Notes: generated from the letters alone by a model not told the origin. Positions 8,312 through 16,748 are shown, counted from the first letter of the stretch. The stretch: DNA of 53,158 nt from JACDAN01 sp036554945 (GCA_036554945.1 DATBMH010000076.1:1-53158); one strand, 5' to 3'. A program made the numbers and translations.

Positions 8312-8332
8312 CGCCGAGGAGTAGGCTCGGCG
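8312..8332 (+). promoter_or_regulatory. Hairpin directly before the cupin start codon
   Basis: CGCCGAG, a 7-nt loop GAGTAGG and CTCGGCG form a perfect 7-bp stem that ends one base before the GTG at 8334. The only Shine-Dalgarno-like bases (GAGGAG) are partly in the stem and loop, so translation may be modulated by this structure. Confidence 0.4.
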
Positions 8333-8333
8333 C

Positions 8334-8660
8334 GTGGATCCCATTCGCGTCCGGGACACGCAGCGCCGGCTCGAGAAGGGGAGCGGCGGCTACGAGATCG
8401 TCCATGAGTCACCCGGGCTCGAGATCGGCGTCTACGTCCTCGTCGCGCCCGAGCCCGACCGGCAGCAGCCGCACGACCGGGACGAGGTCTACGTCGTGCT
8501 GCACGGCCGGGGCACGCTGCAGGTCGGCGACGACAGCATCGAGCTCGGCGAGGGGGAAGCCGCCTTCGTGCCTGCCGGCGTCGACCACCGGTTCAGCGGC
8601 TACGAGGGGCTCAGCGTGCTCGTGGTCTTCGCCGGCGACGCCCCCGAGCCCGCGGCTTGA
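8334..8660 (+). CDS. Cupin domain protein
   Basis: A 108-residue single cupin_2 domain: HDRDEVYVVLHGRGTLQVGDD for metal motif 1 and GEGEAAFVPAGVDHRFSGYEG for motif 2, ending LSVLVVFAGDAPEP. Motif 1 is degenerate (Q-PHDRDE), with His and Glu kept, so metal binding is plausible but not certain. It starts with GTG and overlaps the PAS-LuxR gene (TTGA), suggesting it is a ligand-binding accessory or a target of that regulator. Confidence 0.82.
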   Translation: MDPIRVRDTQRRLEKGSGGYEIVHESPGLEIGVYVLVAPEPDRQQPHDRDEVYVVLHGRGTLQVGDDSIELGEGEAAFVPAGVDHRFSGYEGLSVLVVFAGDAPEPAA

Positions 8661-9274
8661 CGGCACTGGGCGGGATGCCCAGACTCGAAGGTGCGATGAC
8701 CCGGCTGATGCAGAGCCTGGGCGCCGACGTCGAGCGCGCGATGACCGACGTGAACGTCCCCTCGTACATCATCGAGAAGGGCGGCACGATCGCCTGGGTG
8801 AACCCGGCGGCCGAGAAGCTCGTCGGCGACGTCCGCGGCCGGCGCTTCACGGAGGTCGTCGTGCCCGGCTACCGGCCGCGCGCCCGCGATGCCTTCGCAC
8901 GGAAGATCGTCGGCAAGGAGCAGGTCACCGACACCGAGGTCGAGCTCCTGGGCCCCGATGGGCACGAGCTCTCCGTCGAGGTCAGCTCGGTGCCGATCCG
9001 GGACGGCCATCAGATCGTCGGCGTCTTCGGCCTGCTCTCGCGCCCGCCGAGCGCTGCCAAGCCGCCGCGGGAGCACGCGAAGCTGACGCCGCGCCAGCGC
9101 GAGGTCCTCCGGATGCTCGCCCACGGCGCGTCCACGAATCAGATCGCGGACGAGCTCCACCTGAGCAAGGAGACCGTCCGGAACCACGTGCGCGGGCTGC
9201 TCCAGGCCCTCGAGGTGCACTCGCGCGTGGAGGCCGTCGCCACCGCCCGCGCCGAGGGCGTCCTCGACGATTGA
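8657..9274 (+). CDS. PAS domain LuxR-type regulator
   Basis: A 205-residue regulator. Residues about 30-125 form a PAS sensor (VPSYIIEKGGTIAWVNPAAEKLVGD, GHELSVEVSSVPIRDG). Residues 140-200 form a LuxR/NarL helix-turn-helix (LTPRQREVLRMLAHGASTNQIADEL, SKETVRNHVRGLLQAL). There is no receiver domain, so it senses a small molecule or redox state directly. The TTG at 8657 overlaps the cupin stop. ATG codons at 8675 and 8696 are alternatives; the last has AAGG at a good distance. PAS-LuxR proteins bind NarL-like sites, as may occur at 24987-25018 and 25879-25909. Confidence 0.87.
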   Translation: MTALGGMPRLEGAMTRLMQSLGADVERAMTDVNVPSYIIEKGGTIAWVNPAAEKLVGDVRGRRFTEVVVPGYRPRARDAFARKIVGKEQVTDTEVELLGPDGHELSVEVSSVPIRDGHQIVGVFGLLSRPPSAAKPPREHAKLTPRQREVLRMLAHGASTNQIADELHLSKETVRNHVRGLLQALEVHSRVEAVATARAEGVLDD

Positions 9275-9378
9275 CGCAATTGGGTCATGCGTCGAACGGC
9301 CAGTCCGACGACCATGGTGGACTGCCGTCGGGGCCCACGAGCCTTCCCCTCGAACTCGGGGTCTCGCACGCAGGTGAT

Positions 9379-9403
9379 CCGCACGCTTCCTGTGTGCGGT
9401 TTT
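9379..9403 (+). terminator. Rho-independent terminator after PAS-LuxR
   Basis: CCGCAC, a 9-nt loop, GTGCGG and then TTTT: a 6-bp GC stem followed by a short T tract, about 105 bp after the PAS-LuxR stop. It separates that operon from phosphoketolase. Confidence 0.6.
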
Positions 9404-9407
9404 CCTC

Positions 9408-9447
9408 TCGCGGCGGGTTCCCCGGGCCGCACGGGGGCCCGCCGCGA
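9408..9447 (+). promoter_or_regulatory. Leader hairpin upstream of phosphoketolase
   Basis: A perfect 10-bp stem TCGCGGCGGG/CCCGCCGCGA encloses 20 nt that can add a CCCCG/CGGGG inner stem. It lies 38 bp before the phosphoketolase ATG. No T tract follows, so it may be a 5-prime UTR control or stability element rather than a terminator. Confidence 0.4.
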
Positions 9448-9485
9448 CAGGAGGCCGGCGCACTTGTCATGCTGAGGCGGCCGTC

Positions 9486-11864
9486 ATGACCGCAGCGAGC
9501 GAGACGACCACCGCGCCGCCGCTCACCGCCGAGGAGCTCCGGCTTGTCGACGCGTACTGGCGCGCCGCGAACTACCTCTCCGTCGGGCAGGTCTACCTGC
9601 TCGAGAACCCGCTGCTCCGCGAGTCGCTGCAGCCCGAGCACATCAAGCCACGGCTGCTCGGCCACTTCGGCACGACACCGGGCCTGAACCTGGTCTACGT
9701 CCACCTCAACCGGGCGATCAAGGAGCGCGACCTCGACGCGATCTACGTCACCGGCCCCGGCCACGGCGGCCCTGCGCTCGTGGCGAACGCGTACCTGGAG
9801 GGCACCTACACCGAGCGCTACCCCGACGTGACGCAGGACGAGGACGGCATCCGGAAGCTCTTCCGCCAGTTCTCGTTTCCCGGTGGGATCCCGAGCCACG
9901 TCGCACCCGAGGTGCCGGGCTCGATCCACGAGGGCGGCGAGCTCGGCTACGCGCTCGTCCACGCCTTCGGCGCCGCGTTCGACAACCCGGACCTCGTCGT
10001 CGCCTGCGTGGTCGGCGACGGGGAGGCCGAGACCGGGCCGCTGGCGGCGAGCTGGCACTCGAACAAGTTCCTGAGCGCCCGGGCCGACGGCGCCGTCCTC
10101 CCGATCCTGCACCTGAACGGCTACAAGATCGCGAATCCGACGGTCCTCGCCCGGATCCCCGAGGACGAGCTCGTGGCGCTGTTCCGCGGCTACGGCTGGG
10201 AACCGGTGCTGGTCGAGGGCGACGACCCCGAGGCGGTGCATCAGGCCTTCGCGGGGGCGCTCGACCGGACGCTCGACCGCATCGTCGAGATCCAGCGGGC
10301 TGCGCGGGAGGACGGCGTGACCGAGCGTCCCGTCTGGCCGATGATCGTCCTCCGTACCCCGAAGGGCTGGACCGGGCCGAAGGAGGTCGACGGTCTGCCG
10401 ACCGAGGGCAGCTGGCGCTCGCATCAGGTGCCGATGACGGACGTGCGGGACAACAAGGGGCATCTCGAGCTGCTCGAGGAGTGGCTGCGGAGCTACGGCC
10501 CGGAGGAGCTGTTCGACGAGGGCGGACGGCTCCGTGCCGACCTCGCGGGGCTCCCGCCTGAGGGCTCCAGGCGGATGAGCGCAAACCCGCACGCAAACGG
10601 CGGAGAGCTCCTCCGCGACCTCGCCCTCCCGGACTTCCGCGGCTACGCGGTCGAGGTCGACGAGCCGGGCACCACGACGAGCGAGGCCACCCGAGTCCTC
10701 GGCGGGTTCCTCCGCGACGTCGTCGAGCGCAACCCGGCGACCTTCCGGGTGTTCGGCCCGGACGAGACCGCCTCGAACCGCCTCGGCGACGTCCTCAGCG
10801 TCACGGACCGCGTCTGGAACGCCGAGATCGAGGAGACGGATGACGGCCTTGCTCCGGAGGGCCGCGTCCTCGAGGTCCTCTCGGAGCACCTCTGCCAGGG
10901 CTGGCTGGAGGGCTATCTGCTCACGGGCCGGCACGGCCTCTTCAACTGCTACGAGGCCTTCATCCACATCGTCGACTCGATGTTCAACCAGCACGCGAAG
11001 TGGCTGAAGGTGACGCGCGGCATCCCGTGGCGGCGGCCGATCGCCTCGCTCAACTACCTCCTGAGCTCGCACGTCTGGCGACAGGACCACAACGGCTTCT
11101 CGCACCAGGATCCGGGTTTCATCGACCACGTCGCGAACAAGAAGGCCGAGGTGATCCGGGTCTACCTCCCGCCGGACGCGAACACGCTGCTCTCGGTCGC
11201 CGACCACTGCCTTCGCAGCCGGAACTACGTGAACGTGATCGTCGCCGGGAAGCAGCCCTCCCTGAACTACCTGGCGATGGACGACGCGATCGTCCACTGC
11301 ACTCGCGGGCTCGGGATCTGGCAGTGGGCCTCGAACGACGGCGGCGGCGAGCCGGACGTCGTGCTCGCCTGCGCCGGCGACATCCCGACGCTGGAGACGC
11401 TCGCCGCAGCGGCGCTCCTTCGCGAGCGGCTGCCGGAGGTCAAGGTCCGGGTCGTCAACGTCGTCGACCTGATGCGGCTCCAGCCGGACACGGAGCATCC
11501 CCACGGGCTCGCGGATGCCGACTTCGACTCGATCTTCACGACCGACAGGCCGATCGTGTTCGCCTACCACGGCTACCCCTGGCTCATCCACCGGCTCGCC
11601 TACCGGCGGACGAACCACCCGAACCTCCACGTGCGGGGCTACAAGGAGGAGGGCACGACCACGACGCCGTTCGACATGGTCATGCTCAACGACCTCGACC
11701 GCTTCCACCTCGCGATCGACGTGATCGACCGCGTGCCCGGCCTTGCGGCCCAGGCCGCAGGGCTCCGGCAGGAGCTCGTCGAGCGCAGGCTGAGGGCGCG
11801 GGCGCACACACGCGAGCACGGGGAGGACGACCCCGAGATCTCCGGCTGGACCTGGCCGAGCTGA
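9486..11864 (+). CDS. xfp: Phosphoketolase (xylulose-5-P/fructose-6-P)
   Basis: A 792-residue thiamine diphosphate enzyme. It cleaves xylulose 5-phosphate and/or fructose 6-phosphate with phosphate to acetyl phosphate plus a triose or tetrose phosphate. Family blocks are clear: YWRAANYLSVGQVYL, KPRLLGHFGTTPGLN, TGPGHGGPALVANAYLEG, SFPGGIPSHVAPEVPGSIHEGGELGYAL, VVGDGEAETGPLAASWHSNKFL, and the end FDMVMLNDLDRFHL. Length is standard. The acetate kinase gene overlaps by CTGA, completing the route to ATP and acetate in one operon. Confidence 0.96.
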   Translation: MTAASETTTAPPLTAEELRLVDAYWRAANYLSVGQVYLLENPLLRESLQPEHIKPRLLGHFGTTPGLNLVYVHLNRAIKERDLDAIYVTGPGHGGPALVANAYLEGTYTERYPDVTQDEDGIRKLFRQFSFPGGIPSHVAPEVPGSIHEGGELGYALVHAFGAAFDNPDLVVACVVGDGEAETGPLAASWHSNKFLSARADGAVLPILHLNGYKIANPTVLARIPEDELVALFRGYGWEPVLVEGDDPEAVHQAFAGALDRTLDRIVEIQRAAREDGVTERPVWPMIVLRTPKGWTGPKEVDGLPTEGSWRSHQVPMTDVRDNKGHLELLEEWLRSYGPEELFDEGGRLRADLAGLPPEGSRRMSANPHANGGELLRDLALPDFRGYAVEVDEPGTTTSEATRVLGGFLRDVVERNPATFRVFGPDETASNRLGDVLSVTDRVWNAEIEETDDGLAPEGRVLEVLSEHLCQGWLEGYLLTGRHGLFNCYEAFIHIVDSMFNQHAKWLKVTRGIPWRRPIASLNYLLSSHVWRQDHNGFSHQDPGFIDHVANKKAEVIRVYLPPDANTLLSVADHCLRSRNYVNVIVAGKQPSLNYLAMDDAIVHCTRGLGIWQWASNDGGGEPDVVLACAGDIPTLETLAAAALLRERLPEVKVRVVNVVDLMRLQPDTEHPHGLADADFDSIFTTDRPIVFAYHGYPWLIHRLAYRRTNHPNLHVRGYKEEGTTTTPFDMVMLNDLDRFHLAIDVIDRVPGLAAQAAGLRQELVERRLRARAHTREHGEDDPEISGWTWPS

Positions 11865-12775
11865 GGGTCCTCACGGTCAACGCGGGCTCGACGAGCCTGA
11901 AGCGTCACCTCGTCGACGGAGGCGAGGCCCGCGCCGTCGACGACTACGCCCCCGCCGACGCCGTCGGGCATCGCGTCGTCCACGGCGGCGCCCGCTTCGT
12001 CGCCCCGGCGCTGATCGACCAGGAGGTGATCGCTGCGATCGAGGAGCTGCGCGCGCTCGCGCCGCTCCACAACGAGCCGGCGCTGCGTGCGATCCGGGAG
12101 GCGCGGTCGCGCCTGCCCGAGATCCGGCACGTGGCCGTCTTCGACACCGCCTTCATGGCGGAGATCCCGGACGAGGCCGCGACGTATGCGATTCCGCGCC
12201 GCTGGCGCGAGGAGTGGGGCGTCCGCCGCTACGGGTTCCACGGGCTCGCGGTCCAGTCGGTCGTCGAGCGCCTCGACGCCACTCGGATCGTCGCGTGCCA
12301 CCTGGGCGGCGGCTGCTCGGTGACCGCGGTGCTGGACGGGAAGGCCGTCGACACCTCCATGGGCTTCAGCCCGCTCGAGGGCGTCCCGATGGCGACCCGT
12401 TCCGGCTCGATCGACCCCGGCGCCCTCGTCTACCTTCTGCGCGAGCGCGGGCTCACCGTCGACGAGCTCGACCGGGAGCTCGAGCACGAGTCCGGCCTCG
12501 CCGCGCTGGGCGGCCTCGACGACGAGCTCGGCTTCGCCGTCTACACGTACCGGATCGCAGGCGCCGCCGCGCAGATGGCGATGGCGCTCGGAGGCCTCGA
12601 CGTGCTCGCGTTCTCGGGCGGCGTGGGGGAGAACCGCGCGGACGTCAGGGACGCGGTGGCGGCCAGGCTGCGCTTCGTCGGCGAGTTCCGCGTCGAGGTC
12701 GTGCCCGCCCGCGAGGAGCTGGTGATCGCTGCGGCCGTGCGCGAGCTGCTCGCCGGACGGCCGGGCCGGGCGTAG
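11861..12775 (+). CDS. ackA: Acetate kinase, short form
   Basis: A 304-residue acetate kinase, about 100 shorter than the 400-residue standard. The core is intact: LTVNAGSTSLK, GHRVVHGGARF, APLHNEPAL, VFDTAFMAEIP, RRYGFHG, VACHLGGGCSVTAV, DTSMGFSPLEGVPMATRSG, FSGGVGENRADVR and EELVIAAA, covering the Asn, Arg, Asp, His and Glu active-site residues. The losses are in the N-terminal insert and before the last helices. No ATG, GTG or TTG fits; the family N-terminus begins at a CTG (11861) that overlaps the phosphoketolase stop, implying coupled translation. It turns acetyl phosphate into acetate plus ATP. Confidence 0.92.
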   Translation: MRVLTVNAGSTSLKRHLVDGGEARAVDDYAPADAVGHRVVHGGARFVAPALIDQEVIAAIEELRALAPLHNEPALRAIREARSRLPEIRHVAVFDTAFMAEIPDEAATYAIPRRWREEWGVRRYGFHGLAVQSVVERLDATRIVACHLGGGCSVTAVLDGKAVDTSMGFSPLEGVPMATRSGSIDPGALVYLLRERGLTVDELDRELEHESGLAALGGLDDELGFAVYTYRIAGAAAQMAMALGGLDVLAFSGGVGENRADVRDAVAARLRFVGEFRVEVVPAREELVIAAAVRELLAGRPGRA

Positions 12776-12874
12776 CCGGGTCCGTACTTTCCCGCGCGCG
12801 CCGACCGGGAGGGTCCCGATGGCGTCGCGGGCGCCGCAGGCCACGATGCGAAGCGACTGACAAGGAGGCTTTCG

Positions 12875-13327
12875 ATGAGCATCTCCAAGGACTTCCGCTT
12901 CCCCGTCTCCGTCGTCTTCGAAGGCGAGCGGCGCGTGACCATGGTCGCTCCCGACCTCGAGCCGATCCCCGCGGCCGTGCCGCCCGAGTTCCGGGGGCCC
13001 GGCGGCCGCTGGAGCCCCGAGCATCTCCTCGTGGGAGCGGCAGCGTCGTGCTACACGGTGACGTTCGCCGCCGTTGCCGAGCGCCGGGGTATCCCGATCC
13101 ACTCCCTCGCCGTGAGCGCAACCGGCCACGTGGGACATCGGGACGACGGGCGGATGGGCTTCATCGCCGTCGAGCTGACCCCGAGGATCCTGACCGACGC
13201 GGAGCACGTCGACGCTGCCGAGCGGACGGCTCGCGCCGCCGACACCGCCTGCCTCGTCTCCTGCGCGCTGTCCGTGCCGGTCGAGGTCACGCCGGTCGTC
13301 GAGGCGCTCGAGCCGGTACCGGCCTGA
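12875..13327 (+). CDS. OsmC family peroxiredoxin-like protein
   Basis: A 150-residue OsmC/Ohr-fold protein with both reactive Cys contexts: LLVGAAASCYTVTFAAVAE and DTACLVSCALSVPVEV. The family reduces organic hydroperoxides with lipoyl or thiol cofactors. AAGGAGG precedes the ATG at good spacing. It follows the phosphoketolase operon by 99 bp, so probably has its own promoter. Confidence 0.9.
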   Translation: MSISKDFRFPVSVVFEGERRVTMVAPDLEPIPAAVPPEFRGPGGRWSPEHLLVGAAASCYTVTFAAVAERRGIPIHSLAVSATGHVGHRDDGRMGFIAVELTPRILTDAEHVDAAERTARAADTACLVSCALSVPVEVTPVVEALEPVPA

Positions 13328-13361
13328 GCAGCCGACGGTAGCCCGCCGCGGGCGGAGAGGT

Positions 13362-13378
13362 CTGCGGGAAACCCGCAG
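13362..13378 (+). terminator. Stem-loop after osmC-like gene
   Basis: CTGCGGG, loop AAA, CCCGCAG: a perfect 7-bp stem 35 bp after the OsmC stop. No T tract follows, so it is a weak or factor-assisted terminator at best. Confidence 0.4.
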
Positions 13379-13460
13379 CACTCGTGCGGCGCCCCTCGGA
13401 CGCAGCCGGGGGCCGTTCTCCCGAAGCTCCCAGGCATACGCACGAGAGGAGATTCTTCGC

Positions 13461-14588
13461 ATGTCCACGCACAGTGTTCGCAGCCCGTACCGCAAGCCCG
13501 AGACCAGCGCCTTCCTGGGCATGGCCGCCGTCCTCCTGGGAGTGCTCGTCGGCGTCCTGGGGCTCGTCGCCGTGCTGATGTGGCTCGACGCGAGGGACGG
13601 CGGCGCCGCGACGCCGGCCGCAGCGGCCGAGCCGGTGGTCCACGACCACAACACTGCCCTGCCTCTGAACAGCTTCGCGGGGGTCGTGCCCGCGAACGCC
13701 CAGGAGCTCGCCGCGGCGCACAAGGCCTACGACGCGGCCCTCCCGCCGATCCCGGCCACCGACGTCGTGAAGGTCCGCATGGTGATGAAGCACAAGGCCG
13801 TCGAGATCGCGCCCGGTGTCAAGTACAACGTCTGGGCCTTCGACGGGAAGATGTCCGCCCCGGGCCCGGTCATCCACGTCCGTCAGGGCCAGACCGTCGA
13901 GTTCACGCTCGTCAACGGCGGCCAGATCCCCCACTCGATGGACTTCCATGCCGCGCGGATCGCGCCCAACGTCGCGTTCAGGGACGTCGCCCCGGGCGAG
14001 TCGTTCACGTTCCGGTTCAAGGCGAACGACCCGGGCGTCTTCATGTACCACTGCGGCACCAAGCCGGTGCTCGCGCACATCGCGAACGGCATGTACGGAG
14101 CGATCGTCGTCGAGCCCAAGCAGGCGCTGCCGAAGGCCGACCGTGAGTACGTCCTGGTCGCGAGCGAGTGGTACCTCGACGGGGACGGCACGGAGAAGCC
14201 CGCGAGCCTCGACATGCAGAAGGCCCGGGCGATGATGCCGGACTGGACGACCTTCAACGGCTACGCGAACCAGTACGTCAACCACCCGCTGACGGCGGAT
14301 CCCGGCGAGACCGTTCGCTTCTGGGTCGTCGCCGCGGGCCCGACCCTCGACACGAACTTCCACGTCGTCGGCACGATCCTCGACCGCGCCTGGGTGAACC
14401 AGGACATGACGCGCTTCCAGCGCGGCGTCCAGACGGTCGCCGTGCCGGCCGGCGGGGGCGGCGTGTTCGACGTCAAGATCGACGAGCCGGGCCTCTACCC
14501 GTTCGTCTCGCACGCGTTCGCCCACGTCGACCTCGGCCAGGTGGGGCTGCTGAAGGTCGGCAACCCACCGGGTTCGATGTCGCACTAG
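13461..14588 (+). CDS. Membrane-anchored copper nitrite reductase-like protein
   Basis: A 375-residue two-cupredoxin protein with an N-terminal transmembrane helix (about 18-42). The first domain keeps the type 1 copper set (His158, Cys198, His206, Met211, in IPHSMDFH and YHCGTKPVLAHIANGM). It also keeps type 2 ligands His163 and His197 and the catalytic Asp161. The second domain supplies His301 (DTNFHVVGT) and His351 (FVSHAFAH), matching NirK His255 and His306. All NirK catalytic residues are thus present, so reduction of nitrite to NO is likely, but a related copper oxidase role cannot be excluded. GAGGAGA precedes the ATG. Confidence 0.85.
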   Translation: MSTHSVRSPYRKPETSAFLGMAAVLLGVLVGVLGLVAVLMWLDARDGGAATPAAAAEPVVHDHNTALPLNSFAGVVPANAQELAAAHKAYDAALPPIPATDVVKVRMVMKHKAVEIAPGVKYNVWAFDGKMSAPGPVIHVRQGQTVEFTLVNGGQIPHSMDFHAARIAPNVAFRDVAPGESFTFRFKANDPGVFMYHCGTKPVLAHIANGMYGAIVVEPKQALPKADREYVLVASEWYLDGDGTEKPASLDMQKARAMMPDWTTFNGYANQYVNHPLTADPGETVRFWVVAAGPTLDTNFHVVGTILDRAWVNQDMTRFQRGVQTVAVPAGGGGVFDVKIDEPGLYPFVSHAFAHVDLGQVGLLKVGNPPGSMSH

Positions 14589-14600
14589 CCCACGGGCACC

Positions 14601-14623
14601 GTCGGTCGGCGGCGCCGACCGAC
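14601..14623 (+). terminator. Stem-loop after the NirK-like gene
   Basis: GTCGGTCGGC, loop GGC, GCCGACCGAC: a perfect 10-bp stem 13 bp after the stop codon. There is no T run downstream; it probably protects or ends the transcript and separates it from the AI-2E gene. Confidence 0.5.
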
Positions 14624-14646
14624 GTCAGTCCTAGAGTTCGCTGTCG

Positions 14647-15711
14647 ATGGAGCCCGCTGGAACGCGGCGCATCGAGTTGTTGCTCCCGATGCGCACGGTA
14701 CTGATCGTCGCTGCGACATTCGGCTTGCTCGCCGCATTCTGGGCGATCGGCAGCACCTTCCTGGTCGTCTTCGTCGGCATCTTCCTGGCCTTCGTCTTCG
14801 AGTTTCCCGTGCGGTTCGTGATGGCCAAGACGGGGCTCTCGCGGGGCCTCGCGGCGACGATCACGGTGCTGGGGGCGGCGGTCCTCGTGGTCGCGCTCTT
14901 CCTCCTCTTGCTCGTGCCGCTCGTCGGCTCGGTCCGCGACTTCGTGCAACAGCTCCCGCAGGTCGTCGACGACCTCCGCAGCTCGGACGAGCTCTCCTGG
15001 CTGGGCGACTCGGGGGCGGCCGAGAACGTCCAGTCCGGCGCGGATCAGGCCTCGATCTCCATCCCGGACGCGATCTCGGAGATCCTCGGGATCGCGGGCT
15101 CGCTCTTCGGCATCTTCCTGGCCGGCTTCACGATCCTCTTCATCTGCCTCTTCCTGATCAGCGACATCGAGAACCTCAAGCGGGCGCTCGCCAGCGTCCT
15201 CATGCCCGGCGAGGACGAGCGGTGGCTTCGCGTCTGGGAGCGCGTGACGGAGTCGCTCTCCCGGTGGGCGATCGGCGTGATCGTGATCGCAGTCATCGCC
15301 GGCACCGTCCAGGGCACCACCGCCTGGCTGCTCGGGTCGAGCTTCGCCCTTGCCCTGGGCGTGCTCGCCGGGCTGCTCGACATGATCCCGAACCTCGGCG
15401 CGACGATCGCCGGCTTCATCATCGTGCCGACGCTGTGGGCGGAGGAGGGCCTCACCGCCGCGCTGATCATGCTGGTCGTCGTCCTCGCCTACCAGCAGCT
15501 CGAGAACAACGTGATCACGCCGAAGGTGCAGGGGAAGGCCGTGCAGCTGTCGGGCTTCTTCATCATCGTCGCCGTGACGCTGTTCGGGGCGCTGCTCGGC
15601 GTTCTCGGGGCGCTGACCGCAGTGCCGCTCGCGGCGACGATCCAGATCTTCCTCCAGGAGCTCGTCAAGGCGAGGCAGGAGAAGGTCGCGGGGGCGAAGG
15701 CTGCGCTCTAG
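14647..15711 (+). CDS. AI-2E family transporter (PerM/UPF0118)
   Basis: A 354-residue polytopic membrane protein. It has paired N-terminal helices, the soluble segment DFVQQLPQVVDDLRSSDEL, and the diagnostic C-terminal pattern GVLAGLLDMIPNLGATIAGF, YQQLENNVITPKVQGKAVQLS and ALTAVPLAATIQIFLQE. The family exports small molecules or acts in Na/H antiport; the substrate here is unknown. The start is ATG 14647; ATG 14689 is a weaker alternative that would drop the conserved RRIELLLP lead. Its stop shares a CTAG with the convergent YihY gene. Confidence 0.88.
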   Translation: MEPAGTRRIELLLPMRTVLIVAATFGLLAAFWAIGSTFLVVFVGIFLAFVFEFPVRFVMAKTGLSRGLAATITVLGAAVLVVALFLLLLVPLVGSVRDFVQQLPQVVDDLRSSDELSWLGDSGAAENVQSGADQASISIPDAISEILGIAGSLFGIFLAGFTILFICLFLISDIENLKRALASVLMPGEDERWLRVWERVTESLSRWAIGVIVIAVIAGTVQGTTAWLLGSSFALALGVLAGLLDMIPNLGATIAGFIIVPTLWAEEGLTAALIMLVVVLAYQQLENNVITPKVQGKAVQLSGFFIIVAVTLFGALLGVLGALTAVPLAATIQIFLQELVKARQEKVAGAKAAL

Positions 15712-16553
15712 ACCCGCCGCCGCTCCCAGACGGTCGCGTTCACGAAGGCGGCGATCGTGAACAGCCGGGCGCAGACGTACAGCCACAGGAGGATCGCGGT
15801 CGAGGTCCCGAACGCGCCGTAGACGCTGCCCTCCCGCCCGAGGCGCGGGGCCAGGTACACGGCGACCCAGACGTTGATCCCCCACATCCCGACGGCGAGG
15901 AGCGCCGCGCCGGGGAGGTGGTCGCGGATCGAGGCGCCGGGGGCGTGCGGCAGCAGCGTGAGGACGAACGTCGTCGCGGCTCCGTAGAAGCCCAGGAGCG
16001 CGGCGAAGTTGAGCAGCTCACCGAGCGGCAGGTCGAGGTCGAAGATCGAAAGGGCGGCCGCGCCGGCGCTGACGGCGATGGCGACGGCGGTGAAGAGCAA
16101 GGCCGCGCGGATCCGCCGCCGGATCTTCGGCCGCTCGACCTTCCAGGCGAGCGCGAAGACCACGACGAGCGCGCGGACGGCGCTGATCCCGAACCAGACG
16201 GTCAGCACGGTCCCGCCGACGAGGAACACCCAGCGCGGCGTGTTTCCGATGTCCACCGCCTCCCGGAACGACGCGGAGGCCGTCGCCGTCAGACCGAGCG
16301 ATCGCGCGGTGCTCTCGAGGTCGGTCGGGTCCTCCTCCGCCCAGATGCTCGACAGCGCCCCGCCGACCGCTCCGAGCGAGACGAGCCAGAAGAAGAACCG
16401 GTAGGCGAGCCCGCCGGCGAGGAGCCCGCCGCCGCTGCGATGCTCGCGATCCACCGCCTCCACGGCGGCCTGTGCGCCGGGGACGGTGTCGAGCGCACGG
16501 ACGCTGAGCTCTTCGCCGTACGCCTGCGCGCGGCGCAGCCGCCCTTGCTCCAC
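15708..16553 (-). CDS. YihY/BrkB family membrane protein
   Basis: A 281-residue membrane protein with about six helices. Family features are GGLLAGGLAYRFFFWLVS, a long polar loop, FGISAVRALVVVFALAWKVERP, LPGAALLAVGMWGINVWVAVYLAPRLGREGSVYGAFGTSTAILLWLYVCARLFTIA. BrkB proteins are envelope proteins without an agreed biochemical role. It starts with GTG 16553. It converges on the AI-2E gene with interlocked stops. Confidence 0.86.
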   Translation of the reverse strand: MEQGRLRRAQAYGEELSVRALDTVPGAQAAVEAVDREHRSGGGLLAGGLAYRFFFWLVSLGAVGGALSSIWAEEDPTDLESTARSLGLTATASASFREAVDIGNTPRWVFLVGGTVLTVWFGISAVRALVVVFALAWKVERPKIRRRIRAALLFTAVAIAVSAGAAALSIFDLDLPLGELLNFAALLGFYGAATTFVLTLLPHAPGASIRDHLPGAALLAVGMWGINVWVAVYLAPRLGREGSVYGAFGTSTAILLWLYVCARLFTIAAFVNATVWERRRV

Positions 16554-16610
16554 GGGCTGGTCGTCGCTCGTGCCTGCCGTGTCGTCGGACAGCTCACGGG
16601 TGAGCGTAGA

Positions 16611-16748
16611 TCACGCTGCGTCGTAGGCCCGCTGGAGCTCGGCGATCTCGATCTTGCCCATCCGGAGCATCGCCTCCATCACGGCCTCCGCCTTCTTCGG
16701 GTCCTCCGTCGTGGCTGCCAGGTGCGCCGTGGGTACGACGCGACGGGC
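16611..16748 (-). pseudogene. C-terminal remnant of a VOC/PhnB-like protein
   Basis: Too short for normal gene calling, but the minus strand reads RVVPTAHLAATTEDPKKAEA followed by VMEAMLRMGKIEIAELQ and RAYDAA before a TGA at 16611. This is the characteristic tail of the PhnB/3-demethylubiquinone-type VOC family, where VVPT, the MEAMLQM motif and an A-L-x-x-A-Y end recur. An in-frame stop lies a few codons upstream, so the rest of the gene is lost. The break is just before the LuxR ATPase start, suggesting a rearrangement. Confidence 0.65.

Noticed and set aside
9285..11819. An 844-codon open frame on the minus strand across phosphoketolase.
   Set aside because: A GC-rich shadow: the plus strand encodes a full phosphoketolase and the minus product has no recognisable domain and biased Arg/Val/Asp content.
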